Below, piece by piece: positions 45,288-56,718 of a stretch of DNA of 64,000 nucleotides. The translations under genes and the position numbers were made by a program. Origin of the DNA: Hymenochaete sp. R1 (Eukaryota > Basidiomycota > Agaricomycetes > Hymenochaetales > Hymenochaetaceae); the NCBI GenBank assembly GCA_019400425.1, contig JAFREE010000093.1:1-64000 (forward strand), in the 5' to 3' direction. How positions within the stretch are numbered: the stretch's first letter is position 1; every line of letters starts with the position of its first letter. A model generated the notes under the pieces. The model made no database searches, was not told where the DNA came from, and worked only from the letters and a program-made list of their open reading frames with translations.

Positions 45288-47357
45288 TGTGCTGATGGGG
45301 TGGGGGGGGGGGGCTGTTGTCGACGTTGTCAGATGCTGATGATGACGATGATGGGTTATGACGACGACAGCGACAACGGCTGAAGATGGTGGTGAAAGGG
45401 CGAGGAGACAAGACGAGAGGGTGAAGGGAACAAGAAAAGAGTCGAGTCGAATGAAAAGCAGGAGTATAAGTATTTTTTAAAGGATCCGAGGAAAGCGCGT
45501 TTCATGTATCCTTTTCTTTCTATTTTAAATTTTTGGTTCAAATTAGGCGCGGACCGATTGAAACGACTCGGAGATTCCCGTCCATAGCCTCGGTCACTTC
45601 CGTCCCAAAAAAGCGTGTCTTCGGCTTCGGCATCTTTGATTCAGTCAGACTTGCCATAAAGGGAGGAGTCTTGCCCAGAAGACGTAATATTTTTACACCA
45701 TTGTGGCTGAAACAAGAACAAGAGCGGAAATCCGGAGAGAGCCGAGAATCGGTATCATGGCTCGGCTAGATCAAAGGACCGTTCTTACGGAGTTCGGCTC
45801 ATCCTTCCCGTTGTCCGACTGACTTCTCTCTTTCCTGCGTCGTCGCTCGGTCGGTCGTCGTCATTCGAGTTTCAGTGGAGGCAGCTCTGCAAGTCCCGAT
45901 TCTCTGCCTTTGAGTCGATGAACCGCGTTCTTTCAAGATTCCAAAGGCTTTTTTCGTCTGTCTTTCCTGACTTTTCTGTCTTTTGTTGTTGCACGCAGTC
46001 TCACTCTAACCCTCGCTAAAATCCATTACCGACGCCGAGCACAGGGAACGAGGAAGGGGCAAAGAAAAAAATATACATCGACGACAACGACGCACGTATT
46101 CGCGGGTACCTTGTCTCCTTCCGATTAACGAACCCACCGTCCCCGTTGCCATTTCGCCCCTCGCTCCACATTCGGGCCCTCCGGAGCGTGCTCCCGACCC
46201 CGCCGAGACGAGACGCAAACAAAGAGTCGCCCTCGCTCGCTTCAGCTTCAGAAACGCCCCATCCTCAACAAAGGCCCAATGACCAATGACCGCCATCACC
46301 GACGAGCATCCGTTGGCTTCTTTGCAACTTTTACACGTACGATCTGAACTTTCTTTGAATTCTAACTACGACTTCCTTGCGCGACCTCACGGCATCGTAA
46401 AAAGCACCATGATACGAGCGCACGCGACCTTCGCGCGCCTATTGTTACTAGTAAGTAAGTAGTAACTTAACTTTACCAGCTCTTAGGCTTGATTAAACCT
46501 CGCAAGCGAGCGTGCGGAGAAGTAGAGAAGTCCGGAATTTCAAAAAGTACATTCTACCTAAGCACTGTGCATTGCCCACGCCCACGCACACGCACACGTC
46601 CGAACTCTGCCTTGGTCGCTTATGGCTTTCGTGGGCTTCGTGAATCGGATCAGGGACACTCGGCTGTCGGAGCCCCGGAGTCATCCTTTTCTTTTTGCTC
46701 GACTCGACTCCTTTCGATTCGATTCGATTCTTGATAGGTTGGCTGGCTGACGAACCCATCCGTCTCATGGCCGTATCGGCCGTATCTTACTACGTTTTTG
46801 ACTTAGCCGCAATGTTTCGGGCCGAAGAGGCGCTCCTGCAACTCGTCATCTCAGCTAGTCTTCATGGTCATCGTCGCTGGACATTGCTGAATGCACCCGC
46901 CCTTTCCATGCACCCATGTCCGATGCGGACGTCAGGATCCAGGACAGCGGCCGTGTCGCTGATGAAGGTGGATGCAGTCTTAGAGTCGGTCACTTGCCTC
47001 CACAGGGACGATAGGTTGCTTCCAAATCTTTACCGAGACCTTTTCTTCATTGCAAAGTGCAGCGCTAGGGCTATCCATCTCCCACAAGACAGTGGTATTC
47101 CAGTATCCGGATACGGTTCATTTACCAGACTGATCGCAAACGGAGTCTTCGAGCTCTCTGCTTGGCTGGCTTACCAGCATTGAATCATGAGTTGGTATAG
47201 TACTCGAGTCGTAAGAGACGGTAAGGAAGCTGAGAATAAGTCTATTTACTCGTAAAATAGGTCCAAGCTTCCTTAAGCTTGATGCAGCATTCACTGACCA
47301 CAACAAGCTTTTGCATCGCTCACTCCACTCCTCCGGCACCCTCTTTCACCCATCACC
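45288..47357. other. 2 kb region without a supported gene
   Basis: Begins with the upstream region of the 44.6-45.3 kb gene, including a 12-base G run at 45302-45313. An open frame of 162 codons at 46695-47183 shows no recognisable domain and no splice context, so it was not called. Confidence 0.45.
45302..45313. repeat. Homopolymer G run (12)
   Basis: Uninterrupted G run 15 bases upstream of the start codon of the 44.6-45.3 kb gene. Confidence 0.85.
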
Positions 47358-47500
47358 ATGAACAAAGACCCCGGTGTAACGTCACGGTTGTTCTGGCTGC
47401 ACGGCGTTGCTGGGTGTGAGAAGAGTATCGTAGCTGCGTCAGCTCTGCATGAAGTTTGTTCGGGGATTGAGTGTTGTTGCAAATTCGACCCTGCGCCGAT
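47358..47500 (+). pseudogene. Decayed NACHT P-loop fragment
   Basis: Encodes SRLFWLHGVAGCEKSIVAAS then ALHEV before the similarity stops. It matches SSLFWLFGVAGCGKSTIAAS of the intact NLR gene at 51.5 kb. The third Gly of the P-loop is Glu here, the following Thr is Ile, and nothing recognisable as NACHT lies on either side. It ends within 100 bases of the Crinkler-kinase start. Confidence 0.7.
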
Positions 47501-47583
47501 CATTCATTCCGACTTAGCCGAGCGTGCCACGTGTCGCGCACCCCCGTTGAGTTGAGTGATCCCTTCCACCACCAGCCACAACG

Positions 47584-50165
47584 ATGGCCATGGCCATGGT
47601 GGCGAACACAATAAAGGTCTGGTACTTTCTCATTGACCACAACAAGAAGCCCCTCGGACAGCCTACTAGTGATGATCTGCCTCAAGATGCCACTGCTGAC
47701 GACTTCAAGAAGAAGATCAAGGAGACGAACGAGGATATTCTCAAGGCTGTCCCTCTCAAGAATATTGTCGTTTGGAGGTGCAAGGACAGGGATGTGGGCA
47801 AAGGATCTGATAAAGACTTGGAAGAGCACATCAAGGGCTTCGAGTTTTCAAAGGAAAGTGACCACGTCGAGAAAGTGACGTCAAGGACAAAGGTGGCAGG
47901 CCTTAACCTTAGCCTTGATCCGATTGAGGTCCTCATTGTGCAGATTCCCGGTGCGTCTCAAACCACTTCTCTCTCAGAATCCAACTCACTTTCTCTAGCT
48001 TTTGAGGATGCTTTGAACGGTGAGTGTCATTACACCTGACTTGACATTGCGTCCTCAAGAGATACCATAGATAGCGAGCACGCAAAGGACCACGCGACCA
48101 AGCTGAAGTACAAGGGGATCTTCATCAATGTCAGACGGAAGGGCAGAATCGAGGCTGGTGATGTAGACCAAAACAAGATAGAGCTCTGGGTGGGCGACTC
48201 GCCTTCTTTTGTCAGTGCTTTCAAACAGAAGCTAGCGAAGAAGCAGGCCAATTTTCCCGTACGTTTTCGCCTCCCACTTTGTGTGATTCGCTTCTTCCCA
48301 TCGTCTTTATACCCCTTCCACAGAAAAATGTCGAAAATGTTGCCTTAAGTGAGTGGCTGCTGGAGTTGAAGAAGATTTTTGCCGAGGCAACATTGGTCGC
48401 TTCGTTGGAGACATCGACGCCTACAACGAAGCTCGATGAGGTAATAGCTGTGATGACTGCTCTGAGGCTCGAGTTTGTAAATTCTATGGTCAAGATGCTG
48501 GATGTGTCGATGTACACGTACTTCTTCATGCATGCTACAGAACACCTCATGAGTCAAAAACAGGGCGGTCGTTCACAATGTATGTTGTAAGTGCGTGTAT
48601 TTGCGCCTGTCGGTCTGCTTCTCATTATCTGTCATCAGCGGCTCCGAGCCCTGGCTCTTTAAGATGGTGATCACTGCCGATGATGAACCGGAGTGGATGA
48701 CATACTCTCCTAAGAGCGACGTAGCATGGTGGCTGGACGAATACCCGCGTCTTCTGGTCGGAATCAGTTCGGAGGGCAGCATTGACGACAAAGCCCGATT
48801 GCTTGTACAAGGTGCATACTGTACGAGGCTTGCAAACCTACTGTTGAGCGAGAAAAAGAAGCAAAGGACGTTCATCCTTGTGCTTGTTTATGTGGACACG
48901 GAGTTGAAAGCCGAACGCTTTCTCTTTTTTCAATCCCCCCGGGAAACGGTACGATATCGAAAGAGTATATTTGTGGTTTAAAATCTGACCTCAGCTTCAA
49001 AGTGTAGTGCTTCAAAGAAGGCGAAAAGGGACAGCGGCGCTACCTCAGCAGAGAAATTGGTCTCTCCGGAAGTCGAAAAGGTCTATTACGAAAGCGACGT
49101 GTTCGATTTGAAAAAGCCTATCGGAAGGCTGCGATTTCTTGAGGAACTCTTCAACCTCGCTGACCTCCTTGGACAATGCGACTCTATATTAGGCGAGATA
49201 GACGAGCCTAAGGAACTGAAAGACCTGATCGAGCGGCGCATCAAGAAAACATTCCATGGGTCCAACAAGCCAATCACGAAAGGAGGTGCGAACCAATCGC
49301 CTGGGAATAGTGAAGGCACAAAGGGGAGGGGCTCAAGTGAAGACGAGGAGCCTGAGCCTCCTTTCGAGAATACGGAGTATGAGTTGGTGCCAGAGCGTAC
49401 ATGTGATCCAAGATTTAAGGTAGGTTTATGGACGAACAATTGAATGTCTTATTGCTAATTTCTTCTTCCCAGCTTCCGCGTCATATACATAGAGTCAGTC
49501 GACGGTCAGACCCCGGGTGGCCAATATACATAGCCAAGCGACTCATCTATCTGGACGAGCTTGAAATCCTTCAGACACTACACAAGAAGAGTCCGACCTG
49601 CGAACAGATCGTTGAATTGTGTGAGATACTTAACTCGGACGTGGGGACGTATATCGTGCTTCCCGAACTTCGATCTGTTGACGAGGAAATTTTCGTTGGT
49701 AGTGGCTTGTTACGGCCGTATTTTGTCGAGCTTAGTCGAGACTTGGCCAGAGGCGTCACCTTCATGCACGACAATGGGATTGCGCACCGCGATATCAAGC
49801 CCGGCAATCTGGTGTTCACTGAGGATTTCCGACTACAGATTATTGATTTCGACACTTCTGTGTTCGTCGATGGAGAAGACGCAGAAGTCAGTGGTTACGT
49901 TGGCAGCGAGTGGTGGATGGCACCGGAAATCGGGTCGGAGGACGACCATCCACACCCAATGTACAGCCCCATCCGTGCAGACCGATTCTCTTGCGGCCGC
50001 GTTTTCGAGGAATTTGAACGAATGAACGACGCAAATGATGAGGATGAGGGCTTGAAAGCGTTTGCAAAAAGGCTGATGGTTGAGAATCCTAAAGAGCGGC
50101 CGAAGCTGTCCGAGTGGCTGGAACCAAAGGAGAAGATCGACGACGAGACCGAAGGTGAGGGCTAG
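47584..50165 (+). CDS. Crinkler-type N-terminus fused to a protein kinase
   Basis: Six exons: 47584-48019, 48062-48258, 48324-48586, 48639-48948, 49018-49419 and 49473-50165, giving 766 residues. The start (IKVWYFLIDHNKKPLGQP, ending VPLKNIVVWRCKD) resembles the ubiquitin-like header of Crinkler (CRN/CR) proteins. The middle 400 residues are helical, without a recognised domain. The C-terminus is a protein kinase: IYIAKR, AHRDIKPGNLVF (H641-R-D643), IIDFD (661-663, replacing DFG) and WWMAPEI. The Lys, HRD Asp and DFD Asp are present, so activity is plausible. CRN-type proteins are known from oomycetes and fungi as effectors or conflict proteins. The first intron (42 bases) and the exon 5 acceptor are the weaker joins. 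It lies between a NACHT relic and intact NLR genes. Confidence 0.8.
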
Positions 50166-51527
50166 GCAATACGCTCCGAAGACGAAACACTGATTGGCGC
50201 CGGAGACGAGGCACTGTCTGACAAAGAAGGCAAGATGTACAAGGCGAAGATGAGCGAGAGGCCGACGAAGCGTGCCCGAGTGGAATGTGATGAGCCAGGT
50301 GCGATGGCAGAAGACAGGTTGAATCCGCTGAAGTAAACGCATCCGACGAAAAGGACTACCGCGGAGACGTTAACAGACCGAGTTCCTGTGTATAAGTCTT
50401 GAAATGATAAAAACGACTCAGCTGTTTCGCGTTATATCGTCCGTAGGTACTAGTTAAATGTGCTTTTCTACTTGACTCTACTATAGAACCTGAGTTGGCA
50501 AATACGATGATTGTCGTCGACGTCGTCGAAAGGGAGGGAGAGAATGAAGGTCACTTCCTCTCCTCCCCCCTTGTCGTCAGCCTCACCATGAACATTGTCG
50601 AGCATCCATAAACAAAGTGAACCGTATTCAATCCAGCTTTATCCATCATCGGGAGCCTTTGAAAGCAACATAGTGATATCGGCAATGGTATTCTGACCAT
50701 ATCTTCCCGATTATACAGAGCGCACCCGCTGAGAATTATTTCAGACTTCAAGAGAGAGCTCTCTATCTTCAATTTTTAGGGTTACTATCTCTTCATCGTG
50801 ACTAGGAGCGGGTAGCATGTGCCGTCATACCCATAGTAAGGAGTGGACGGGGCGCATGGGTTTGCCATTCTGTGAATGAGATGGATGCGCCGGAGATGAG
50901 TGAGTCGATTGAACGAACGAAGAGGGACAGCGCTAGTGGGCGAGCCGGACTTCAAACTTTGAAAGAAAGGACGGGACCGTTGACCGGGGACGTTGTAGTT
51001 TAGTTTGAATGGACATGAGTGAGTGAGTTAGATGAATGGAATGGGAAGTCAGTGTGTCTCGGGCCGGCCGTGATGTGCCGAGGATCGACAATCCAGCGGG
51101 TCGACGGGGAAAGTCCGGTTGTCCCTTTGTACTTCACCTCATTCGTCAGTAAACTGAAGACATCGGCCCAACCATCAAGTGGCATCCACAGCATGAAGTT
51201 GATGGACGCTATTTTATGCTTCCACTTATACCGGTTCTTGATGCAGTTGATCCACGTTCTTAACCTAAGTCAAGGTGCTCTCTGTCGCTCGACCATTATG
51301 GCATTTCTCAATCATTGCTCAATCCGCCAAAGTACATACCATGCAATTGCTATGAAGAAGTCTAAACTTGCCAACTGCTTTCGCATGATGCGATAGAAGC
51401 GGGGTCCCATTGATCACGAGGAAGATACAGCCTCGATCCGTGCATGAAGACGGGTTCGCATTGCATTCACATTCAACAGACGCTCTTGCCAGTGCCCCTC
51501 TGGCCCCCATCTTTCTTCCCTACCACC
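50166..51527. other. Intergenic: 3' side of the Crinkler-kinase gene, 5' side of NLR 1
   Basis: No supported gene. The open frame of 125 codons at 51019-51396 shows no family resemblance. Confidence 0.45.
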
Positions 51528-54500
51528 ATGACCAGTATACACGAGCTCCCCAACGAACCTCCTCGGTGAGAATCCACCTCCATCCCGTTCCAAAGGCCCA
51601 GTTGTTTACTCTTGCGCAGATTCATCAAGTTGACAAAGGTGACAATCGAGCATCATAGGCATAGGTCGTTTAAGCGCCGCTGGCGTTCGCCCAGGTATCG
51701 CCTGATCATTCAACACCATACCGGCCTTGAAGATATCCTCGAGCGGCGTTCAAAAGCAAGAGAAGTTACTTTTGAGCCAGATGTGTACCTATCCATGCTA
51801 CCTGAGGATAGGTGATGTTGCCTAATCGATGCTTTCAGCTTTCTTAACGCACAATCTCCTGCGAATATTCAAATAACATGCAAGAACAGAAAAAAGAAGA
51901 TTATTTCAGTCGGCTTGAAATTGCCCGATGAAGAGGAAGCTGACTATGAAAAAGTCATTGAAAGTGCGTCGCGACTTGTCTTTTCTCAAGAACAGTTCTA
52001 ACAGTACTTTTCAGCGAACGGCGTCACTTTGAAGTTTAAACTTGGCGCAAGAGAGAAGGTATAATTGGAAGAAACCTATGACGTGCAAATACTGACAAGA
52101 CAACCAACGCCTTTTATGGGTCGGACATCGCGAAACTTGAGCTCGAGGGAGCGGCAGCTAACTTGCACTCCAAAGAGACAACGATGCGCTGGCTTGGAAT
52201 TTTAGTGAAATATTTGAATCTGATGGTAGACGTTGGCGCGGGCCCGGCAGAGGTGGGTTACCAAATGTTCTATGGTATGTGCCTCTGATTTACTTTTTCG
52301 TAGTTGGACGCAAAGGCCAAGGCAGTAGCTTCCGTAGTGCGTTCAGTCTTCAATGTAAGTTGTCAATACCAAAACACCTGCATATCTTGAACTTTTTATT
52401 TCTCAGAGGATTGCCAAAATCCCAGCAGTGTACCAGCGGCTCAAGGACGTCGTAATATCATCTATGAACGATTTGGACAGCCATGCAGAGGCCAGAAAGA
52501 AATTCACGACCGAGAATGTCCAGAAAGCTCTAAACTACTTGCTGGAGCTCATCATCAAAGCTGCGCGAGAGATATCGAGGTGCTACTCTCAGTCGATGAT
52601 TAGTGAGTGGCGACATTTTCTGTTGTCTTTCTCAGGTAGCTCAATCTCTTTATATAGTGTTTATGATCAAAGAAATCGTTTCGTCGAGGGCGGAGGAGGT
52701 TCTCGAGTTGGAAAGGAAGATCGAGGCACATAAAAATACAATTCGTGACGCGTTCCTCACCGAGATTCAAGGAGGGATCACCAAGATTGGAAGAGGGATC
52801 TCCGAGATCCAGGAAGGGGTAACAAAAGCGAATGATACTCTGGACCATGCACGTACCCATCGCCGCGAAAAGCTCCTCCGGAAAATCATACCACCGAAAG
52901 AAAGTTTGTACACCGGAAAGCCGCAATGTCTTGATGGGACGCGGCAATCGATACTGTGCGGCATTCAGAAATGGTTTACTAACGACGCACGAACTTCAAG
53001 TCTATTCTGGCTTTTTGGCGTTGCAGGATGCGGGAAGAGCACGATAGCTGCATCAGCTTGTCGTTTGTTTGATGAGCGTGATGAACGGATGGCTGGCTCA
53101 TTCTTCTGCAAGAGGGATCAGGAGGCACGAAGGGACCCCATCCTCCTCATTCGATCGCTTGCATTACATCTCTCCAAGACCAATCCAACCTACAAGGAGG
53201 CTTTGTTGGATGCACTCGAAGATCCCGAAGTATTTGTTAACTCGGACTTGCAGTCACAATTCGATCGTCTGCTAAGGAAGCCATTGCAAAAGTGCCCAAA
53301 GGTACGCGTGGACTCTCCGAAAGTGATCGTGTTGGATGCATTGGACGAATGCCAGGACTCCGAGACGGTATCGAAGCTATTGGTTGAACTGGTCAATCTT
53401 GCGCCATGGGTCTTGTTCTTACTTACCAGTCGCAATCTTCCCGGAATTCGTCAACAGTTGCAGAGCATCGAGAACCAGATTGAGCAGCTGGATCTCTTTC
53501 AACACAATGCTACAAATGATATTCGAGCATATCTCACTCATCAACTCTCAAAGGAAGGACGACTTACAGACCTCCATCCCGTCGTTACCGAGGATATGAT
53601 CGATATTCTCGTCTCCAAATCTGACGGGTTGTTCATCTGGATGCATACAGTTGTGGAATTCATCGTGAAAGTGGACGTTGGAAAAATGGAAGTGCTAGAA
53701 AGGGTCCTTAAAACGAAAAAGGATCCTGAATCGGAAGGCGCGCTGGACAGCATTTATCGCTCCGTTCTCGAGAACGCGGCAGGACCTACGGAGACTGGGA
53801 AAAAAGTCGTTAAATTCATCGTTGGCTTCATTCTCATTACATCGTCTAACTCGTTACTTACGATCTCGGGCCTTCGCGCATTCCTTCCTCCACCGCTTTA
53901 TGTACTAAAAACGGAGTTTGATACAGTGTTCAACAAACTGCTACCGGTGCTCATCGTAGAGAATGGTCTCGTCCGCGTCTACCATATCTCCTTCCTCGAT
54001 TTCTCGTCAAACAAAGATCGCTGCAAGGATTTCTTCATGGAACTGTCCGAGCTGCACATGGTCATGGCCTCTGGATGCTTCGAGATCATGGATAAAGGAA
54101 CCCGTAACGCGAAACGTCAGATGGTCGTTCCGTCTGGTCTCAAATTCAACATTTGCAAACTCGAGTCGTCGGATGTACCGAACAGCAAGGTGAAGGACCT
54201 CAACAAGCGAATTGCGATGAATATCTCCGCGGAACTTCGTTACAGCTGCTTCTACTGGCTGAATCACCTTCTACACGCTTATTCAGAGGACCAGGGTTCG
54301 CACTTGTTTGACATGGTTCATCAACTACTGTGTAGCACGCGTGCACTCTTCTGGCTTGAGGCCATGAGCCTTTTTGATTCTCTACATACTGCGAGATCAA
54401 TTCTTGGTCAATTACTGTCGAATTCCAAGGTATGCCACTTTTATATCAATTTACGACTCGATTTTAATACTATTCCTCAGGTTAATAGGACAATAGCTAC

Positions 54501-56718
54501 CGATGCTTCCAGGCTGAGTCTGTTTCTAGACCGGTCATTTATTCCTATTTCTATCAGTGCCCCGCATCTGTATATTTCAGCTTTGGCATGGCTTCCCGAA
54601 AGTTCGAAATTGTGGGAGGGATGGAAAGATGAATTTTATCAATCAAAGGTTCATTCTCGGTCCATTGACGAATCGTCACCCTTTCTCCTCGAGATTCGCC
54701 CTCGGTCTGGCGCACATGCTTTTGCCATCTCTTTCGATGGAAAGCACGTTGCTTCTGGATCTTCAGACGGAGCCATTCGATTCTGGGATTTGCAGACAGG
54801 TGCACAGACGGGCGAAGAGATGAAGGCTCATGAAGATTATGTCAACGTCCTTGCATTCTCGCCTGATGGTGGTATCGTCGCGTCGGGTTCTTGGGACAAA
54901 ATTCAGTTATGGGATGCCACGACACACCTTCCTCACGGTTATCCATTGGCAGGTCATACAGGACGTATCAACGATGTCGCATTTGCATCTCATGGCCGCA
55001 TTTTGGCTTCCGCATCCAGTGACAAAACCATCAGACTCTGGGATATGACGACACGCACCTGCAGCAAGGTGCTCGAAGGTCACTCGGACTGGGTGTGGTC
55101 GGTGTCATTTTCTCCTGACAATAGACGTATTGCATCTGCTTCCGAAGACTCGACGATTCGGATCTGGGATGTTGAGACTGGTGAACAAGTAGGAGAACCC
55201 CTCAGTGGACACGGAAGCCGTGTTTCTGCTGTTGCGTACTCTCCAGATGGTTCTCGCATTGCCTCTGGATCATCGGACAAGACAGTTCGAGTTTGGGACA
55301 CAGAATCAGGACAGCAAGTTGGCGAACCTCTTACCATCGGTTCTTATGTCGGTTCCGTAGCTTTCTCATCAGATGGAAAGTATCTCGCATTGGGAAGCAA
55401 TGATTTTGTCTGTCTATGGGACAGTTCGTCGTTCTCATTGGTAGCACGTTACGACTCACGCCCTCACCAAATAGCATTCTCTCCCGATAGTACCAGACTC
55501 ATCACCAGGGACAACGCTTCCATCAAAGTGATAGACATTCGCCAGGAGTCGTCTACTCGACAAAAACACCACGGACACTCAAAGTCAGTTCTGTGCGTAT
55601 GGATTTCACCCGATGATTCCCACATCATGTCCATTTGCTCGGGTGGAATCCTGCAGACATGGGATACTCGAACCGGTGCCCAGGTGCAAACATTTGAGCT
55701 GGTCCATCCAAACGGTGTCAATGACGCTTCTATTTCTCCTGACGGTAAACGTTTCGCAACCGGCGATGAGGATGGCCATCTACGTATTTGGAATGGGGAA
55801 ACAGGTGGACTCTTGCTCGGTCCGCTGGAGGGTCATAATAAATGGATCCTATGTTGTGCGTTCTCAAAGGATGGAACAAAGTTGGCTACTGGATCGTACA
55901 ACAAGACGGTGAGGATTTGGAATACGGCGACTGGCATCTGTACAAGCAATCCACTGCAAGGACACACGAATGAGGTCGTCTCAATCAATTTCTCTCCAAA
56001 TGGGTCACTCATCGCATCTGGATCGCACGATAATACAATACGATTATGGGATGCTGAAACAGGCAGTGCCATAGGAGATCCTCTAATCGGGCACGATGGT
56101 CGGGTCCACAGCGTCGCCTTTTCTCCAGATGGGAAACTCCTTGTTTCTGTAAGTTTTGATAGAACTGTGCGAGTATGGGATGTGCAGACTGGCAAGCTTT
56201 TCTGCGAGCTTTTCAGTGGGCATACGGAGGCCGTGGTATCTGTTTCGCTTTCACCTGATGGCAATTCCATTTTCACGGGATCAAGTGACGGAACCATTCA
56301 AGCTTGGGATGCTCACAGGGGTGTCTCGATTGGACAGCCGTTGTTTGGTCATACCCGGTGGGTCAATCGCCTGGCAGTAGCTCACGACGGATCCCGAATC
56401 GTTTCTGGCAGTGCGGATGGGACTGTTCGCATATGGGATTCTCAGTCATTATCATGGCAGCCAGAGATGAATTCGTGCGGATGTGATGTTCTAGGCCCTG
56501 AAGGGATCCTTGTAGGCATTTCCAAAGATGGGTGGATTCGGACGAAGGAGGGGCATCTGATTTTGTGGGCGCCTGTGCGGTATCGAAATGCAATGATAGA
56601 CGAATGCTTTTTCTGCATCTCGAAGAATGACGAGGATCATCCTATTCGAATCAAGTGGGATACTCTTTGTCATGGGATAGACTGGACCAGAATTCGGTCG
56701 CCAACCGGACCATCATGA
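51528..56718 (+). CDS. NLR-type protein 1: beta-rich N-terminus, helical region, NACHT, WD40
   Basis: Exons: 51528-51565, 51620-51784, 51839-51963, 52015-52058, 52100-52252, 52304-52354, 52407-52602, 52658-54429 and 54481-56718, giving 1593 residues. Residues 1-150 are beta-rich (FIKLTKVTIEHH, ANIQITCKNRKKKI, GVTLKFKLG), possibly C2-like. Residues 150-270 form helices (KAVASVVRSVFNRIAKIP, KALNYLLELIIKAAREIS), like bundles that precede NACHT in fungal NLRs. NACHT has P-loop GVAGCGKST (378-386) and Walker B VIVLDALDECQD. About 14 WD40 repeats follow from residue 927. The family senses non-self or triggers cell death in fungi; that role is inferred. Two introns are 41-51 bases; the 51-base one before the WD40 part is in frame and could be retained. 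Confidence 0.88.
54700..56446 (+). repeat. Fourteen WD40 coding repeats of NLR 1
   Basis: Each unit of about 123-129 bases encodes a block of the type VxSVAFSPDGxxIASGSxDxTVRxWD. Counting WD-type ends (FWD, LWD, IWD, VWD, TWD, IWN, AWD) gives 14, enough for two seven-blade propellers. Units 6 and 7 are the most degenerate. Confidence 0.85.

Noticed and set aside
46695..47183. Plus-strand frame of 162 codons
   Set aside because: Looks protein-like in places but no domain, no conserved motif and no supporting neighbours; kept only as a note.
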